Source of the DNA: Pectinophora gossypiella
Taxonomy: Eukaryota; Arthropoda; Insecta; Lepidoptera; Gelechiidae
Assembly (NCBI RefSeq): GCF_024362695.1
Contig: NC_065415.1
Coordinates: 16,285,438-16,349,437 of the forward strand
Length of the DNA: 64,000 bases
Reading direction: 5' to 3'
In this document: in pieces, positions 22,301-33,563 of the stretch
Layout of the letters: every line of letters starts with the position of its first letter
How positions within the stretch are numbered: position 1 is the first letter of the stretch
Notes under the pieces: model-generated
Databases searched by the model: none
What the model was told of the DNA's origin: nothing
What the model saw: only the letters and a program-made list of their open reading frames with translations
Made by a program: the position numbers and the translations under genes

Positions 22301-22836
22301 TCAATTAACTGTCTACTTATACTTATCATAGTCATGCGTTGTCCGAACAGTGTTAACTTATGACCACTTAATTTGAAAATGTAACGAATAAACTCGCACT
22401 CAGCTGTATGTGGGTGGAGAGAGCCACAGAGTTGTCAGTTGACTACTTTCAGCCGCTCTTCGAAATATCATTCTTCTTATTGAATTACATGAATACATGG
22501 TACTTATGGTGGTATGCTATATGTTTCTATTTAGCTGGAGTGGGACCTACTACGTATGCACCTCTGCCTACCCTAATTATGTTATGTTAATTACAGCTTT
22601 TTATCTTGTAGGCATCGACCTTATCTTTTTATTCTTTTATAAAAAGCTACAAATCTTTAAGATGGTTTATAGAGATGAATTTGTTTTGGGTTAAAACTAG
22701 ACCGGTATGAATTTTCATAGATGTCTGCGAACCGAAAAAAAGCAAATTTGTTTTCCAATAATAGCATAATTGTTTGCTTACCCGACGCGGATCTCGCACC
22801 GAGGATCACGGCTAGGAAACAGAAATACCTCAACAT
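16396..22836 (-). CDS. takeout/JHBP-family secreted protein 1
   Basis: Five minus-strand exons: 22836-22782, 20794-20575, 18492-18368, 17087-16932 and 16547-16396 (55, 220, 125, 156 and 152 nt). Donors are GTAAGC, GTAAGT, GTTAGT and GTAAGG; all acceptors end in AG and the phases join cleanly. The product is 235 residues. Exon 1 encodes a signal peptide (MLRYFCFLAVILGARSAS). The mature protein opens APFIKPC with a second cysteine seven residues on (Cys25, Cys32), the disulfide typical of the family. Later marks are GIPELGVKSLDP, the strand-rich middle, and NLFNGN followed by a C-terminal helix, all takeout features. Such proteins bind small hydrophobic ligands such as juvenile hormone in haemolymph, fat body or sensory tissue; the ligand here is unknown. 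It is a tandem paralogue of the 38937-49947 gene. Introns contain SINE and LINE insertions. Confidence 0.92.
17156..17326 (+). pseudogene. LINE reverse transcriptase C-terminal remnant
   Basis: An open frame of 56 codons ending in TAA. It contains the motif GKRGRGRPRITFM, then KEKVQVVSYREVK and WRLLHRQERSS, the C-terminal ending of lepidopteran non-LTR retrotransposon polyproteins. It lies in an intron of takeout-like gene 1, in the opposite orientation. Only the 3' end survives (5' truncation). Confidence 0.75.
18630..18755. repeat. foldback repeat with ACACATAATAAC arms
   Basis: The arms ACACATAATAACCGGTTC (from 18669) and its near reverse complement (to 18749) flank GAGTCTCATATCCCC. A longer relative lies at 48745-48910. 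In an intron of takeout-like gene 1. Confidence 0.7.
18793..18909 (+). pseudogene. LINE C-terminal zinc-finger remnant
   Basis: A 39-codon frame ending in TAG that reads FVCERCDKKCRAAIGHYGHW, then RRCGNP. This C-x2-C ... H ... C finger is the usual C-terminus of an RTE-like LINE family. A GATGATG tail follows near 18955. 5'-truncated. Confidence 0.7.
19625..19705 (+). repeat. SINE tail fragment
   Basis: Contains GGTAATCCACCTCACAATTC followed by TAGAAGAGAAG, matching the 3' tail of the tRNA-derived SINE at 29241-29518. Confidence 0.55.
20044..20125 (-). mobile_element. SINE 3' fragment with (ATC)n tail
   Basis: (ATC)n, then CAGCCCATTAACGTCCCC and TATGGATGGATAGGGAGAT, identical in outline to the tail of the SINE at 40401-40700. 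Truncated after about 80 bases. Confidence 0.75.
20993..21090. repeat. short dispersed repeat
   Basis: The sequence GTAGTCAGAGGTACATC, with TTACACCAATGTGATAGG following, recurs at 11810-11870 and 60988-61065, and in reverse near 8270-8320. Class unknown. The rest of 20800-22000 shows nothing I can assign. Confidence 0.5.
21950..22260 (-). repeat. nested repeat fragments in takeout-like gene 1 intron 1
   Basis: The stretch 22016-22165 is a minus-strand copy of the (CATA)n-tailed repeat. It appears inserted into the CGAAGGGGTAGGCAGA repeat, whose halves lie at 21955-22000 and 22190-22255 (CGCCTCGCCAGCTATGTTAA). Confidence 0.6.
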
Positions 22837-22929
22837 GTTTAAAATTATAATATTATCTAACACTAATACTCAAACTGTGTACGATTGTGACAAAACCATA
22901 AGACTGTGACAAACTACGAGACGAGCCAA

Positions 22930-22937
22930 CTTATATG
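22930..22937 (-). promoter_or_regulatory. TATA-like element of takeout-like gene 1
   Basis: CATATAAG on the minus strand, about 95 bases upstream of the ATG at 22836. The paralogue has a TATATAAG in the matching place. Inference from motif and position. Confidence 0.45.
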
Positions 22938-22999
22938 TGACAACACAACCGCGCCTGACGTCATTGCTGCCAACATTAAGATGACGACTTACTAAAGGA

Positions 23000-25260
23000 A
23001 AATAAACTATAACCTGATCTTATCTAACATCGTTATATTTTTTTTGCTTATATTTAACCTCTAAAATCTCTCCAAGCTTGTGTAATTACGTGATCCTTTT
23101 CAAGGCTGCAGACTTTAGCCCTTTTTGTTTACTGTTTAGTTAGGATAGCACCAGGCCGCCGCATAATTTATAGTCAATTATAACTCACGTGCTTGATATT
23201 TACTATATATACTCATCTTACTCATTAGTCACTTTTACTGAAATGCCAGATCGATGTAATATAAGAAGGTAGCTAAGAACATCATTAATTATTTTACAGT
23301 TTATTATACACCGAACAGCGGCATTAACGACAATACAAGAGATATAACTATTAAATTTAAAAGGTCGACTACCTATGCAAATAAAAGATTTTCACCAGAA
23401 AGTTGGACTGTCTAATTGCCTACCTAAACAAGTCGCCTGATGAAATCTAAATAGTCGTATAAAAAAATCAAAATTATATGCTTACTTAGTTATAAATTAA
23501 TTAAGTAAAAACCAGGTTTGATGAACCTGTTTGAATGTAACTGTTATTAAGTATAATATTGTTATCACAACGACTAAGCTCGCTCGACGGCCGCGTATCC
23601 GCGAGCCAGTATTGCGATTTTTGCCTAAAGCGGTTTTCGCGATGATGGCTATAAAAATTTGAATCAAATGTTTATTTTCGTTATTGATAGTCAGAATAAT
23701 ATACTTTAGTTAGCGTACAACCATATGAACAAATCAAAATTGAACAATAACATCCCAAAACTAGATACTTAATAGACCAGGTACCTACAATTATTCCAAT
23801 CTCTTGATTCCTTATCTTTCTTATCTGTGTATGGTGGAAATCATTGTATTATATAGGGGGTACTTACATTGTATTGTAAAAGGCCACATTGAAGCAATTA
23901 ATTTAATAAGCAATATTGCTTAGGTACTTGACGTTTTGTTGACATAATTGCACACTTAGTTTTATGCGCCACTGTCAAATTGCAATATTGTTTTTTGAAT
24001 GAATTGCTTTAATGTTGCCTTTTTAGACCCCTAACTAAGAATAAAAGTAGGTAAGTATGTCTCCTTAACACAACATACAGCGCCACTAAAAAAATCTTAC
24101 TTAACTATTTATTGTTACCTACATTCGTACTTCGTTTTGGCATTTTTTCCCCTCATTAAGATGTTATACCTACCTAATTGTTTCTATACAATTATTGTAC
24201 CTAAGTATAGTTATCCTAGCCAAACATACAAATAAAAAATGTTTATACAAAATATTTGCCGGAAGGCCACTTACTTGAACAGCTTTGCCCACCTACTAAG
24301 CCTCTAATTAGTAATTTATGGCTAACCATGGAGATAGAAAAGTAGTGTTAAACGATTATCTAATCGTTCCCATGATCTCATGCGATAGGTTTCGACCGAG
24401 ACTGATTACCACCTTCCTGGCGAGGCCTTGCGTGATCTTTCTAAGATAGGGTAACTATAAACTAAGGGGAGGTCTGTGCCCACCAGTGGGGCATATAATA
24501 GGCTATTTACATAACCTTAGGTGCTTTTAAAGGGTATAACTTTAAACTAGATAATCTAACGTCTGAAAAGTAGCTTAACGCACAAATCAACATATAACTC
24601 GTGTTGTTCATATTCCACAGAAATAAATAAGTAACAGAAACATTTCGTAATAATTTGTGGTTGACACATCTCTAGATTGACCACTTAACCATAAACAAAA
24701 CTACTTATTTCGATAACTAATTAGCTACATATGCTACGCGTGTATTCCTACTGTATGAATAATTTATGGTAGGTAAGTAGGTACTCAAACTTAAAAATAT
24801 TTATATTTCTTGTCAAATTATACATACTTAAGTAAATTACATTTTTGTATCGAACGAAGCGGATGTCAATCCACCTAATTCTACTGTAGTTACGCACATT
24901 CTAGTTAACTATGTCACGAAAGTTTACCTGTGCTATACCCCTGTTGTTCAGTGATAACATAATATTACGACAGTTATAAGAGTTTTTTACCGATAGTAAA
25001 AAACATACCTACTAAATAAGTATTGCATACTCCCCGACGATAGCTTTTTCAAGAACTGCAATAATCACGTAGATTACGGTATAGATACTTAGTATTTAAA
25101 ATTTTCCATAATCCGACAAACAGCGAATACGTCATACGACGTAATATAAAGTTAACAATCAACCACAGATTTTAAGCCTTTGCCGGAGTTAAAAGTGTCC
25201 TTCCGCTGTCCTAAATACGGTTTATGTTTCAACTAAGAGATACAAATAGTGTATTAGCTA
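23000..25260. other. intergenic, mostly unassigned
   Basis: AT-rich sequence with no coding exon seen. It holds the MITE at 23877-24034 and a fragment of the CCCACCAGTGGGG repeat at about 24453-24530. Confidence 0.5.
23877..24034. mobile_element. MITE, CCACATCGAAGCAATT family
   Basis: Imperfect terminal inverted repeats: AAAAGGCCACATTGAAGCAA at the left, and its near reverse complement ending CTTTTTAGACCCC at the right. Other members: 31436-31535, 34063-34220, 38649-38885 and 56697-56860. Confidence 0.65.
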
Positions 25261-25261
25261 G

Positions 25262-25490
25262 CTTTTCGCCCGCGACTCCGTCCGCGTAGATTTCGATTAT
25301 CGCGCGTGGTTAGCTTTAATGCCACCCTCCTTTTCCACCCTATGTTTACTCTTTTAAGAGTGATTTCCGGGATAAAAGCTTTTCACTGGGTTGCAAACCA
25401 TCTCCATACCAAATTTCATCTAAATCGGTTTAGCTGTTTAAGCGTAACAGACAGACAGAGTGACTTTTGCATTTATAACATTAGTACAGA
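25262..25490 (+). repeat. RTE-like LINE 3' end
   Basis: Begins TTTTCGCCCGCGACTCCGTC and ends with ACCAAATTTCATCTAAATCG, then repeated ACAGACAGAC and CATTTATAACATTAGTA. I recognise this as a very common lepidopteran repeat end. An older, split copy is at 758-1260. The 73-codon frame inside is not a gene. Confidence 0.65.
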
Positions 25491-25721
25491 TAAATATGTT
25501 TTAGCCATGGGTCACAACACATTATGACGATGTGAAACATGTTTTTCTAAGTGATAGGCAGACGATGTTTAAGTGTTCTCAGTTCTCGGAAGATAGTCCT
25601 GTCTCACATCACATAATAGGTATAACACAGCTAAGTGCTTGTTGGACAAATAGAATCACATGTAGGTACTTTTGTGTGTTTTATTATCAGTAGTTATATG
25701 CATATTGTAAATTCTGATGAT

Positions 25722-25985
25722 GATGATGATGATCTCCGACCGATTTCAGCCATGGCGACCACTTCGACTCCTAGTCGGCACGACGCTGATGCGCCCGATG
25801 ATGGCTAAATATAACGTAAAAGAAGAACTTAGAAGAAGAATATAAGTATTATGTTAAAAATACAGCTTGACTGGATTTCAATCAGAATTGATATTTGCAA
25901 CCCAAGCATAGTAGTGGAGTTATGCTCCATTCCCATGCCGGTTGATTGAGGGGAGGCCCGTGCCCAGCAGTGGGGTTAGACGTAT
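25722..25985. repeat. LINE 3' fragments with (GAT)n
   Basis: The stretch 25722-25735 is (GAT)n, followed by a GC-rich piece to about 25810 that resembles a minus-strand LINE end. The stretch 25905-25985 is a plus copy of the CCCAGCAGTGGGG repeat. Confidence 0.55.
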
Positions 25986-26239
25986 ATTGAACCCGTACCT
26001 CTGTCTAGAGGGCAATAACACTACAGAATACATTTTCAGTGAGCTCTGTATCCTTATGTATTGGGTATATCACCAATCCGCACGAAGGGCTTCGCCTCTT
26101 CGACTAGAGCGGCTTGACGGTATTTAAGGCTAGAGTGAAAAGGCACTCATTAGGAAACGACATGGTCCACCATAGACTACATCATCACTTACCAGCACGT
26201 GAGATTGTGGTCAAACGTAAATCTATAATCTATACCTGG

Positions 26240-26370
26240 TATAGTTCATCATAATCCATCTTAGGACTTCGTATCAACACTGGCTGCAAGTTGTCTTTGA
26301 TTACTTGTGGCTCTGCCTACCCCATTAGGGATTACGGGCGTGAGTTTATGTATGTATGTATGTGTACCTG
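26240..26370 (+). repeat. LINE-like 3' end with (TATG)n tail
   Basis: Copy of the 8036-8195 repeat: TAGGACTTCGTATCAACACT, then CCCATTAGGGATTACGGGCG and (TATG)n. Confidence 0.65.
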
Positions 26371-26387
26371 GTATAGTACACGTCCGC

Positions 26388-26650
26388 CTATCTTCTTCTA
26401 TCGTGTGGGTTGTGAGGTGAATTACCAACCTCATCAACCCTGGTGTCAGGGTTATTATTAAGCCCCTAAAGGCCCCTGGCATGGCTCATGTAACGACTAC
26501 TTACTTACATCACTAGGTAGTAACCGGGACCAACGGCTTAACGTGCCTTCAGAACCACAGATCATCTTACTTTTTGGACAATCAGGTGATCAGCGTGTAA
26601 TGTCCTAACCAAACTAGGGATCACAAAGTTATTTTTCTGAAATGTCCCCA
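26388..26650 (-). mobile_element. tRNA-derived SINE body
   Basis: Minus-strand copy beginning with the tail (CTTCTATCGTGTGGGTTGTG), then AACCTCATCAACCCTGG, the body ACCGGGACCAACGGCTTAAC and the CCTAACCAAACTAGGGATC block. The tRNA-like head is missing or decayed. Confidence 0.7.
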
Positions 26651-26734
26651 CCTGGATTCCGCCTATTGTACTCTTTCTGTCTCTCTTTTGTTGTTTATAT
26701 CCTGTAAAGTATTTAAGTAACAATTTGAGTCCGG

Positions 26735-26850
26735 GCTTAACAAGAGCTGCGAGTTCAAGTTCAGTCCGAGTCTGTTTTTTTTTTCGATTTAATTTTCTCT
26801 TTGTGAGTTTCCCTAAGCACGGTTAAGTGCTATAAAAACAAAAATCATTT
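26735..26850 (+). repeat. second tRNA-like SINE fragment
   Basis: Contains GCGAGTTCAAGTTC, a poly-T run, then TTTCCCTAAGCACGGTTAAG and TGCTATAAAAAC. It matches pieces at 7741-7975 in Sod1 intron 1. Confidence 0.45.
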
Positions 26851-27091
26851 AATAAAGTATTTGCTATTGTTATGTACTTACACACGTAATAAAATATATT
26901 GTTGCATTCATCTCAGAGTTGGACTTGGACTGGTGGCACTTCAGACCCGAGTGATTCATATCTTGTAACTACAAACACGTACCTAAAGTATGAAGTGTAG
27001 TTTCATGCATCGTTAGTTACCACATTCCTTGCTCCCCGCTCAGATCCGAGTGGGACGGGGCTATTGTAGCGGCGCCTACCGCTAGGATCCG

Positions 27092-27200
27092 AGTGCTAGG
27101 GATGGCAATTGGGGATCGCAATTCCGGACCAATTTTCAAACCCGGTATTTTCGTTATTGCCCCTAGAACAATACCGGTATACCGGGATTTGAAAAATGTG
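27092..27200 (+). repeat. possible hAT-type transposon end
   Basis: TAGGGATGGCAATTGGGG followed by CCGGTATTTTCG and ATACCGGTATACCGGGATTT resembles hAT-superfamily termini, which often begin with a CAGGGATGGC-like repeat. No matching far end was found, so this is tentative. Confidence 0.3.
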
Positions 27201-28430
27201 TTTTTTTATTGAAATAATAATAACAACATAATATATTATACATTTATCCATATTTACAAGCATGCATATGTACTTAATAAAAATTCACCTTAAAAGGTTT
27301 TGGTTTCCAGATATGATTTTTATTTATTTTGTAAACAGTGAATGTGTTAAAAGTACCCACCTATTTGTGTTTCTACTTCGGCGTACTGCGGTGAATTATG
27401 GACTCTAAGCTGGCTTATCTGGTCAATAAATAACGTTAATTATGTTACTTTGAAATCGATTTACACGTCATCGATTTACATATTATTTTTCGCCTACTTA
27501 AGTATATATTTTACACGTGTTTCTTTCTTGGGATCTACCGGATATTTAGGCCTCGTTAAAAACAATAGTGGAATATGACCCGTAGTCCTCTCCGATTCTA
27601 GAGGCGTAGTAGCACATCGCACTGATTTATAGAACAACCGTGTTGTTGAGGAGTTTGTTGTACACTACAAAAATCTCGTTCTTAAGTACCGTGTGCCGCA
27701 GGCGAGACAGACAGAATAGGTACAGCCCTAAATTAAAATTTATAAATATATATTAATATTTATTCGGTAGGTAACATAGTTACAGACATTTTTAAATATA
27801 ACGAACAAATATGTAGTTTTTTACATTTTGACATTTATACAGAGTGTTAACTGATTAGTTGTTAGTGCTTAAGGTAGCTTGACCGAAAGCTAGTAGTAGT
27901 TGGCTGAATAGATAAATACTCCTTTCATAAAGACGATAATAAACCGGATATGTTGGCGCTATGCTTATTGACATAAGGCACTTAAATGCGATTTAGTGCT
28001 TCATTTATTTAAAAATGTGATTATTTATTTTCTCATAATAACGTCCATAATAATAATAAAGTCCCGAGATATGGAAATGACAAGCATAATAATAATAATA
28101 AAAGGTAAAACCTACGACACACATATACATGTTAAAATGATGCAGGTACCTACTCCTACACCTACAGAGTCTAGTAAGATAACCTGTCCAGCAGGACAGG
28201 ACTAACATGCGTAACGTGTTAATATTATGGATCTATTCAATAAATTTTGTCGAAATCGATGTGTTTATTTTTTTCTGTAACTTGCGTGGCACGTGATTTT
28301 GTTCTATTATGACAGAACGACATGAGTTTATTGAGGTCACATACTTATTAGCACCAATCGACAAAACGAATCGATAAAATGACTGTGACAAAGTGTTATC
28401 AGGTTACGCATGTTAGCCTGTTAGTTTTCT
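27200..28430. other. intergenic, nothing assigned
   Basis: AT-rich. The two frames over 27996-28208 lie on opposite strands over an ATAATAATAATA-rich stretch and are not gene-like. Confidence 0.5.
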
Positions 28431-28431
28431 G

Positions 28432-28578
28432 AACGGATCGGACCTGAGCTGCGAGTGTGGTGTTACGCCACAGACTATGGCTCACTTGACGTCTTGCCTC
28501 GCGTGCCCTGACCCCTGCATGCTGGAGGAGATTATGAACGCTGTCCGGTTGGCAAAATACTGGGCCGAAAAAATCTGA
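28432..28578 (+). pseudogene. LINE polyprotein C-terminal remnant
   Basis: A 48-codon frame ending in TGA: CECGVTPQTMAHLTSC, CPDPC and later AKYWAEKI. This cysteine/histidine arrangement and ending are typical of a lepidopteran non-LTR element. A CGATAAGAAGAA tail follows. The opposite-strand 87-codon frame is its shadow. Confidence 0.7.
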
Positions 28579-29240
28579 ATGCGAACCTGAAACGATAAGA
28601 AGAAATGTCTTGTGTAGGTAGGATGTGCAAGTGTTCATACAGATAGGTATATTACATTGCACAATATTATATTTTTCAGCCCTATATTAGGACAATTTGA
28701 TGTTTACAAAACTGCAAAATGTTTCTGAAATAGCCGGGGAATGGAAATAAACATAGGGCCCTGGTTTAAGGAACATTTTCCTCGGATGGCATCCCGTACT
28801 AACCTTTAGAGGTTAGCCCCAACTAAGCCGGATGTTCTATGAAAGATTTCAAATTTTTAACTGACTTCACAAAAGGAGTTGATTCTCAATTCGTCGCACG
28901 TGTATCTTTTTTGTGGAGGGGCGTATCAGACAACTAACTTGCATACATTACATAGAGGCACAAATTCATCATTTTTCATGATAGTAAGTACTTCAGGCTG
29001 ACACGTGCTTCATTTATAATGACCCGTTGTATCATAGAGACAAGTATCAGTGTCCGTTGAACTTTTATGGGAGTAACAATTACATAGTTGTGGAATATTG
29101 CAAACGTGACCTTGTAACAAGTTCACGGCAGAGGCTAACTCGTAACATAACGAGTTTATAGCTCATAACTATCTTACTCTACCCACGTCATGCGTGAGGG
29201 TCCTCTCACACAGACAGCCGTGACACATTCGAGCTGCGTT

Positions 29241-29518
29241 CGCGTTCGTTAGTGGAGTCCGAATCCCGGTGGGGACATATCACAAAAATTACTTTGTGAT
29301 CCCTAGTTTGCTTAGGACATTATAGGCTGATCACTTGATTCTCCAAAAGGTAAGATGATCCTTCGGAAGGCACGTTAACCCGTTAGCCCCGGTTACTAAT
29401 TACTGATGTAAGTAGTCGTTACATGAGCCATGTCAGGGGCATTTGACGGCTCAATAATAACCCTGACACCAGGGTAGATGAGGTTGGTAATTCATCTCAC
29501 AATCCACAAGGTAGAAGA
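29241..29518 (+). mobile_element. tRNA-derived SINE copy
   Basis: B-box-like head remnant AGTCCGAATCCCGGTGGGGA, the CTAGTTTGCTTAGGACATT block, CCTTCGGAAGGCACGTTAA and tail ACACCAGGGTAGATGAGG. The A-box half is lost. Confidence 0.75.
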
Positions 29519-29826
29519 AATGGAGTCATGAAGGGTTTCACTTCTTATTTATTGCCAAGGACAGATTTTGGTGATTTTTCTTTCGTATGGGTTGTATTTT
29601 GACTCCGGCTTTATTGATTCCATTATGAGTCGGCATTTCTATATAACGTACCTAATATTTAAAAATAATGTTGAAAATAATAATTGCACCATTAAAACAC
29701 CTTTTTTTTCGTTTACTCCAGTTTACTCTATGATTTTTATATTCGGCGGTATTCTCTTTTGGTCGTGTTTATTAAAGAGTTGTCTAATTTTACTGAATAA
29801 TATAGGTACACAAAGTGGACAAACAA

Positions 29827-29903
29827 CATACATAAACTCACGCCCGTAATCCCTAATGGGGTGGGCAGAGCCACAAGTAATCAAAGACAACTTGCAGCCA
29901 CTG
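29827..29903 (-). repeat. (CATA)n-tailed repeat fragment
   Basis: Minus-strand copy of the 8036-8195 family, truncated after CTTGCAGCCACTG. Confidence 0.6.
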
Positions 29904-30254
29904 GACAAACAACCAACTTACCAACCAACATTTTATTTAATGTGCAGCCTACGACGAGTAGCATAGACAATTAGATCTCCTTAGTGGATCTGCTGCAGTT
30001 TCTTCGCACTCAATTTAACAATATAACATAGCCAATGTAGAATGCAACCGCGGAAGTCTGGAACGCGTGACCGCTCTCTGTCTGATAGGACCTTCAATCC
30101 CTCACGTCACATTAAACTCTCATAGTGGTCTGTAACTAAGCAGCTTAACGATGGTCTGCGGGCACTCAATGGTGTGCTCCAGAGGTCTTGGGTCACGGTC
30201 AGGTTTTACAAAATGAACTCTAAGCTCGCAGCTAGTGGAGCAGCCGGACGGAGG

Positions 30255-30405
30255 ATGAGGGGGGGGGTCTGAGGAGACCAGTGCCCAGCAGTAGAACGTA
30301 TGCCGTTGCCGAACGTATACTGACGCTGTTTATGATATTATCCGGCCAAGTAGTTAATGCCATCTGCGGCAAATCTACAATAAGTCACTTCAAAAAAAAA
30401 AAGCT
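30255..30405. repeat. two LINE-like 3' end fragments
   Basis: The stretch 30255-30330 carries CCAGTGCCCAGCAGTAGAAC. The stretch 30333-30405 ends TAATGCCATCTGCGGCAAAT and a poly-A run, the 3' end of the repeat described at 30540-30805. Confidence 0.6.
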
Positions 30406-30539
30406 GTTTATGATAGAATAATACGCACACATTACTCATTTGTTGGGTTACAGTCTGAACCTTAAACGTAATTATAAGATACACTTATATGGCTGTAACC
30501 TGTTGTGTATACTTAATAAATAATACGGGACTGTCACTG

Positions 30540-30805
30540 TTTGTGTTGCCATAGAACCCGATACCGACCCCGCCGGCGTGGTCGACGATTTCCCGCAATC
30601 AGCGCTTATCGCTATCGACCCCCTAGGGTCGATTAATTCTTACAAATATTTTTCCTCTCAGACGAGAGGTTCGCGCCCTACTGGGCACCCTCAGGCCTGT
30701 TGTCTTAAACGTTATACCGGGTGAGAGCCTTCAGCGCTCCCCATTTGTCCGTCCAAGTAGTTAATGCCATCTGCGGCAAATCTACAACAAGACACATAAA
30801 AAAAC
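30540..30805 (-). repeat. LINE 3' UTR-like dispersed repeat with poly-A
   Basis: Contains GATTTCCCGCAATCAGCGCT, CGACCCCCTAGGGTCGATTA, the block CAAGTAGTTAATGCCATC and a short A-rich end, so its sense strand is plus. Other copies: 31318-31665, 32437-32690, 35515-35790, 41300-41490, 44832-44930, 48218-48500, 54480-54600 and 59520-59582. The consistent A-tail identifies a retroposed 3' end. The strand field marks my lower certainty of element orientation. Confidence 0.55.
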
Positions 30806-30879
30806 CGTTTGTGTTCGCGTCATTAATAATGAAATCACAGATCAATGATATAGCCTGGACACTTCTACAAAATCTTATT

Positions 30880-31030
30880 ACCGTGTGTCGTCTAACGCGT
30901 AGCTGCGAGCGAGACACTGTCCTTTAAGACTAAAGTAACACCCAGAGGGGGTGACGGCGGCGCCAAATACGAATTGGTGCGGGGGGAGAGTTACCGGTCT
31001 TATTTCATTGTTCTATTATCCTTTATTCTA
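30880..31030 (+). repeat. dispersed repeat, GACACGAATTGGTGCGGGG family
   Basis: The stretch TTTAAGACTAAAGTAACACC, then AATTGGTGCGGGGGGAGAG, recurs at about 33260-33680 (interrupted by a SINE), 37690-37800, 43060-43210 and, in reverse, 51200-51320. Class unknown. Confidence 0.55.
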
Positions 31031-31317
31031 TGTCAATGCTGAAGAATAAAAACGATTAACTAACAGTTAAGAAATAGCTGCCTACGTGCAGATATCAAAC
31101 TCGTGTAAGTCATAAAAAATAACTACTTACCTGTTTATTCACCGGCAAATCATACAAACGGGTATGATGAGTTGTTATAGTGGTCAATAAAATACTTATT
31201 AACACTAGGTATAGGTAATAAGTACAATCAAATTGTACAGGGACGACCTGCATCGTTCAAGAACTACTTATTAACCTGAAACATCAAGTATCAACTGAAG
31301 TGTTGTACCTACTTTCA

Positions 31318-31665
31318 CCTTTTTTTTTAATTACTTGGCCGGACAAATGGTGAGCGCTGAGGGCTCGCACCCGGTACAAAATTAAAGACATCAGCTGCGG
31401 GTATGTCCATTCGAGCATGAACCTCGGATCAGGGGGCAATTCATCTAAGAATTTCCGCATATAAAAGTAAAGTGCGCAATGCAAACAAACGTCAAATAGC
31501 AATACCTATTGCTTTCTTAGATGAATTCGTCTGAGAGGATAATATTTGAAAGAATTAATCGACCCTAGCGGGTCGATAGCGATAAGCGCTGAATGACGGA
31601 AATCGTCACCACGCCGCCGGCGGGTCGGTGTCGGAGTGCTACAGTAGATACAGCGATGACTGGTT
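31318..31665 (-). repeat. LINE 3' UTR-like repeat carrying a MITE
   Basis: A nearly full copy of the 30540-30805 repeat in reverse, starting with the T-run. At 31436-31535 it is interrupted by a partial MITE (AATTCATCTAAGAA against TTCTTAGATGAATT), after which the repeat resumes at GAGAGGATAATATTTG. Confidence 0.65.
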
Positions 31666-32436
31666 TATTTATTGGAATAATCAATACTTAACAATAACAA
31701 CACGTGTTTTTCTTAGAAATAATTAGGTACCTACATGGAATATTCGAGGAATCAATGAAGGGTTTCACTTCTAATTTAGTAAAAGTTGTTTTGTGGGGCA
31801 AATTAATATTTTTCCCACTCAATATGATTCTGATTTTAAATTATATAAAAAAACTACTCCTTCAAAAGTAAAATCGTCAAAATCGTACCTGTCCCTAGCA
31901 AATAAGAAGTTAGTTAAGGAGCTCCGACTTTATTGACTCCACAAGATTATCTGACTTACTAGGTACGTATTCGTTAAACTTACTACAATCAACTTACGAC
32001 TTTATACCAAGGTTAGTATATACATAATTGGAATTAAGTTTTTGCTGTATAATATCCTTTGACCCCTTAATTTGACGCTAAATGTCGCAGACTCCGTAAC
32101 TACTTGTACTTACATATTATATGATATTATTTTCAATTACCTACTAAACTACTTAATAGTAGACTAGTTTTTATGATTTCGGTATGATGTACTTAAGTAA
32201 TTTTCTATAAGTATTTTTAGCAAAAACGTTGCTAATTTAGGGTGTTCGTGGAAAAATATCCGCCATACGTCAGATATAAAAAGAAAAATAGCAATTTTGG
32301 CAGAAAGCTACCTGTTTGAATATTTCCATTAGCATTTAAAATTATACCTACATCACAGATGTGACAGCAGGTAGGTATCTAGTTATTTTTAACGTGTCTA
32401 ATAATGTAGATTTAAGTACCTCATATATCATCAGAT

Positions 32437-32690
32437 CAACTACTTGGCCAGACAACTGTGGAGCGCTCAGGGGTCTCACGCGGTACAGCATTTAAGACAA
32501 CAGACCTGAGAGTGCCCAGGTGGGCGCGAAGCTCGGCTCAGAGTGTCCTCTGAGAGAATTTGGTATGTTTGAGAGAATCAACCCCGAGTGGGCCGATACG
32601 CTGAAGAAGGGAAAACATCGACGACGCCGTTGGGGTCGGTGTAGGAGTCCTAAAGTGTGTATAGTCGCAAACTGATTGACCACCTCTATA
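32437..32690 (-). repeat. LINE 3' UTR-like repeat
   Basis: ACTACTTGGCCAGACAACTG through GACGCCGTTGGGGTCGGTG; same family and orientation as 31318-31665. The 63-codon frame within it is not a gene. Confidence 0.6.
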
Positions 32691-33357
32691 GCTAGAGTAC
32701 CTATGAGCGATATTAAAAATAATGATTAATGAAGAATTAAACCATTAAGAAGGAAGACAAAAATTGAGGAAGCATGGCCTATCAATTCATTGATAAACTG
32801 ATCTTGAGTACCATAAGCAGGTATAGATTCGAGACACACCTTGTAACCCAGTGACCTTATCATTCAAAATCTTATTTTTAATTTTGATGTCAATCAAGAT
32901 GGCTCCATAAATAACACCTAAATAATGTTTAGTTCTGTCCTTTGTCAACTAAAACCTGAGATATTTCGGTCAGTATAAATAAATAAGTAAGATAATATCT
33001 TATGACGTAAGCTTTAGGGTCACAGTCAGATAGATAACTGTACAATTTCTTTACAAAAAACAACAACAAACCCGTTCTTATTTATTAAGTATACCGCTTT
33101 TCGATGTAAACATCCGAACTGGTATTATCTTCTTCTGGTATTAGCCACTTTTGACCACTTTTGACTTTTGGCCACAAGAAAGGACTTTGAGCTTTACTAC
33201 CCTAGTTATTTTATCTTTAGGGAATGCTCCCAATATTTCGCTACCATAAGTAACTTTTACTCTTTCCCTCAAGCACAGTGTCCGGGCGGATACTCCGCGC
33301 CCGCTTCATAACTCTTAAACGACTTACGGCCATTTAGACTAAAGTGGGACCCAGTAG

Positions 33358-33563
33358 TTGACCACAAAAAAAAAGTTTTCAACTCGAGCTCCTCCGTGCT
33401 TCGGAAGGCACGTTAAGCCGTTGGTCCCGGCTGCATTAGCAGTCGTTAATAACCATCAATCCGCACTGGGCCCGCGTGATGGTTTAAGGCCCGATCTCCC
33501 TATCCATCCATAGGGAAGGCCCGTGCCCCAGCAATGGGGACGTTAATGGGCTAATGATGATGA
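33358..33563 (+). mobile_element. 5'-truncated SINE with 10-bp target duplication
   Basis: GACCCAGTAG occurs directly before (33348-33357) and after (33564-33573) the insert. The insert begins at the TGACCAC-poly-A junction and runs through CGTTAATGGGCTAATGATGA. It interrupts an older GGTGCGGGG-family repeat, which continues on both sides. Confidence 0.85.
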
